Assembly (NCBI GenBank): GCA_016927315.1
Contig: JAFGMV010000095.1
Span: forward strand, 1 to 64,000
Source of the DNA: Anaerolineales bacterium
Lineage (GTDB): Bacteria > Chloroflexota > Anaerolineae > Anaerolineales > Villigracilaceae
DNA: 64,000 bases
Direction of reading: 5' to 3'
The position numbers and the translations under genes are program-made. The stretch's first letter is position 1. Each line of letters opens with the position of its first letter. The notes beneath the pieces are model-generated. The model made no database searches. It saw only the letters and a list, made by a program, of their open reading frames with translations, and was not told where the DNA came from. Shown piece by piece: positions 62,428-64,000 of the stretch.

Positions 62428-64000
62428 ATGAGCACCAAGAAAATGACCGGCGGCGAAATTCGCCAGACGTTTATCGACTTTTTTGTTGAACAGGGGCATA
62501 CTTTTGTGCCTTCCTCTTCACTTGTCCCGGGCGGTGACGCGACCCTGTTATTCACCAATGCGGGTATGGTCCAATTTAAAGATGTCTTTATTGGTACCGA
62601 TAAACGACCTTACTCACGGGCGGCCAATTCTCAGAAGTGCATGCGCGTGGCAGGCAAGCATAATGACCTGGAAGATGTTGGCCGTGATGATACGCACCAT
62701 ACCTTCTTTGAAATGCTTGGTAACTGGTCTTTTGGCGATTATTACAAGAAAGAAGCCATTACCTGGGCCTGGCAAATTCTGACGGAGGTGTTCGGGCTGC
62801 CAAAGGATCGCTTGTATGCAACGGTGTTCAAGGATGAAGAAGGGGAAATACCAACTGATGATGAAGCTGCAGGAGATTGGCTCGAACAGCCTGGTTTTCT
62901 TAAAGACCATCTTTACTATATGGGCCGGGCAGATAATTTCTGGGAAATGGCAGAAACCGGTCCTTGCGGACCCTGTTCAGAGATCCATATTGATTTGCGG
63001 CCAGGTGCTGGTCCGGTTACCATGGAGACCCTGGATAGTGATCGCTTCGTTGAACTCTGGAACCTGGTCTTTATTCAATACAACCGCACCGGTCCGGACG
63101 GGCTTGATCCCTTGCCGGCTACCCATGTCGACACCGGGATGGGATTCGAACGCATTGTTTCTGTTCTGCAGGGAGTCGATTCGAATTATAAGACCGATCT
63201 CTTTAAACCCGTGATTGAGGCTGTCCGACACCTGACCGGTGAGAGCCTGGAAGCTGTTTATGAAAATTTTACTCCATATCGTGTGATTGCTGACCATGCC
63301 CGGGCAGCCGCATTTCTGATTGCCGATGGTGTGGTACCCGGCAATGTAGGCCGGAACTATATTTGCAGAATGATCATCAGGCGGGCGGCCCGCTTTGGGA
63401 TGAAGCTTAATCTGAACGAGCCTTTCCTGGCCGGGGCGGCTGAAGCAGTGATTGGTACTTATGGGGATTTTTATCCCGAATTGAGCAAGAACCGGGAGGT
63501 TATTCTCGATTCACTCACCCGCGAGGAACAACGCTTTGCCCGCACAGTGGAAGCTGGAATGGCCCAACTGGATTCACTGCTGGATGAAGTCCAAAGTTCT
63601 GGTGGTAAGGTGCTGGATGGCGGGAAAGCCTTCGACCTGTATGCTACTTGTGGTTTACCGTTTGAAATCTCGCGCGATATTGCGCAAGAACGATCCCTGA
63701 ATGTTGACGAGGCCGGGTTCAAGGCTGCGATGGAAACACACCGGCTGGCATCGGGCGGCGGAAAGGCAATTGGTCAGATGGGCGGTGAGGACGCCGAATT
63801 TTACACCGGCCTGCTAAAAGATCTGCAGGCTGCCGGGAAGCTGGGGGAGGAAGGCGTTCTGTATGATCCCTATGGGAAGACTGCTGCAGATGGGAATATT
63901 TTAGCGCTGGTCATTCACGGGAGTCAGGAGAGACAAGCCCAAACCGGCCAGATGGTCGAAGTGATTGTTCCCCAGACCGGTTTTTACATCGAATCCGGCG
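62428..64000 (+). CDS. alaS: Alanyl-tRNA synthetase, 5' part (cut by window end)
   Basis: The frame starts at ATG 62428 and stays open to the window end after 524 codons. The class II core shows the motif-1 region RQTFIDFFVEQGHTFVPSSSL, the motif-2 stretch RVAGKHNDLEDVGRDDTHHTFFEMLGNWS, GPCGPCSEIH, and motif 3 in the FERIVSVLQG region, with VDTGMGFE. It also has the editing-domain approach (TGFYIESG) right at the edge. It charges tRNA-Ala. The rest of the protein lies outside. Confidence 0.95.
   Translation, partial: MSTKKMTGGEIRQTFIDFFVEQGHTFVPSSSLVPGGDATLLFTNAGMVQFKDVFIGTDKRPYSRAANSQKCMRVAGKHNDLEDVGRDDTHHTFFEMLGNWSFGDYYKKEAITWAWQILTEVFGLPKDRLYATVFKDEEGEIPTDDEAAGDWLEQPGFLKDHLYYMGRADNFWEMAETGPCGPCSEIHIDLRPGAGPVTMETLDSDRFVELWNLVFIQYNRTGPDGLDPLPATHVDTGMGFERIVSVLQGVDSNYKTDLFKPVIEAVRHLTGESLEAVYENFTPYRVIADHARAAAFLIADGVVPGNVGRNYICRMIIRRAARFGMKLNLNEPFLAGAAEAVIGTYGDFYPELSKNREVILDSLTREEQRFARTVEAGMAQLDSLLDEVQSSGGKVLDGGKAFDLYATCGLPFEISRDIAQERSLNVDEAGFKAAMETHRLASGGGKAIGQMGGEDAEFYTGLLKDLQAAGKLGEEGVLYDPYGKTAADGNILALVIHGSQERQAQTGQMVEVIVPQTGFYIESG

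Noticed and set aside
1-64000. CRISPR array, tRNA or rRNA genes
   Set aside because: No regularly spaced direct repeats, no cloverleaf-like segment and no rRNA core sequence were found on reading both strands; a covariance search would be needed to exclude a divergent tRNA.

Overview
The window reads as chromosome from a GC-moderate bacterium, most likely a Chloroflexota (Anaerolineae-like) organism. This is inference from several things together: lipoproteins with Thr/Pro linkers, acyl-CoA carboxylase split into separate carboxylase, carrier and transferase genes, a short ThrC, a T-box in front of trp, and a collagen-like multiheme cytochrome lipoprotein. No rRNA, tRNA or CRISPR array was found. 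Most of the window is ordinary, densely packed chromosome with runs of 4-bp gene overlaps.

Layout. 1-3500: an AT-rich accessory patch with the tail of an IS1380-type transposase, a WD40-type lipoprotein and a truncated IS3 remnant. 3718-8929: moaC-moaD-orf-moaE-thrC-fabF, then rplS and murI (molybdopterin synthesis, threonine, fatty acids, ribosome, cell wall). 9124-21174, mostly minus strand: a lipoprotein, a decayed radical-SAM gene, a PhoD-type phosphatase, a CYTH protein, a three-gene acyl-CoA carboxylase, a GT-C membrane glycosyltransferase, a medium-chain dehydrogenase and an acyl-CoA dehydrogenase. 21252-31964: a membrane protein with doubled DUF4870-like halves, an APC permease fused to two UspA domains, a CPBP protease, a ComEA-like protein, a methyltransferase, an SGNH protein, a YwiC-like protein, a hexaheme cytochrome, and a MIP18-type protein with a SufR-like repressor.

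32264-41918, minus strand: a complete tryptophan unit in the order T-box leader, AAA-type ATPase, trpE, trpGD (fused), trpC, trpF, GNAT, trpS, trpB, trpA. The T-box carries a TGGC acceptor-binding sequence and a UGG specifier candidate, which fits tRNA-Trp. An apparently unrelated ATPase gene lies between the leader and trpE, and dispersed palindromic repeats sit in the gaps around trpE, trpGD and trpC.

42183-48283: a GloVer-repeat protein, an HU-related protein, and a divergent pair made of a two-helix membrane protein with a WYL-like tail and a 1048-residue SF2 helicase with a possible nuclease-like C-terminus. That pair is the best candidate here for an undescribed, defence-like system, but the case rests on architecture alone. 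48386-62219: a lipid kinase, an ARMT1-like phosphatase, an HXXEE protein, a Crp-type regulator, a catabolic operon (IMPase, MFS, GH3, dehydrogenase), a LysE exporter, and a sulfatase-fold / membrane / spermidine-synthase-like trio. The window ends inside alaS.
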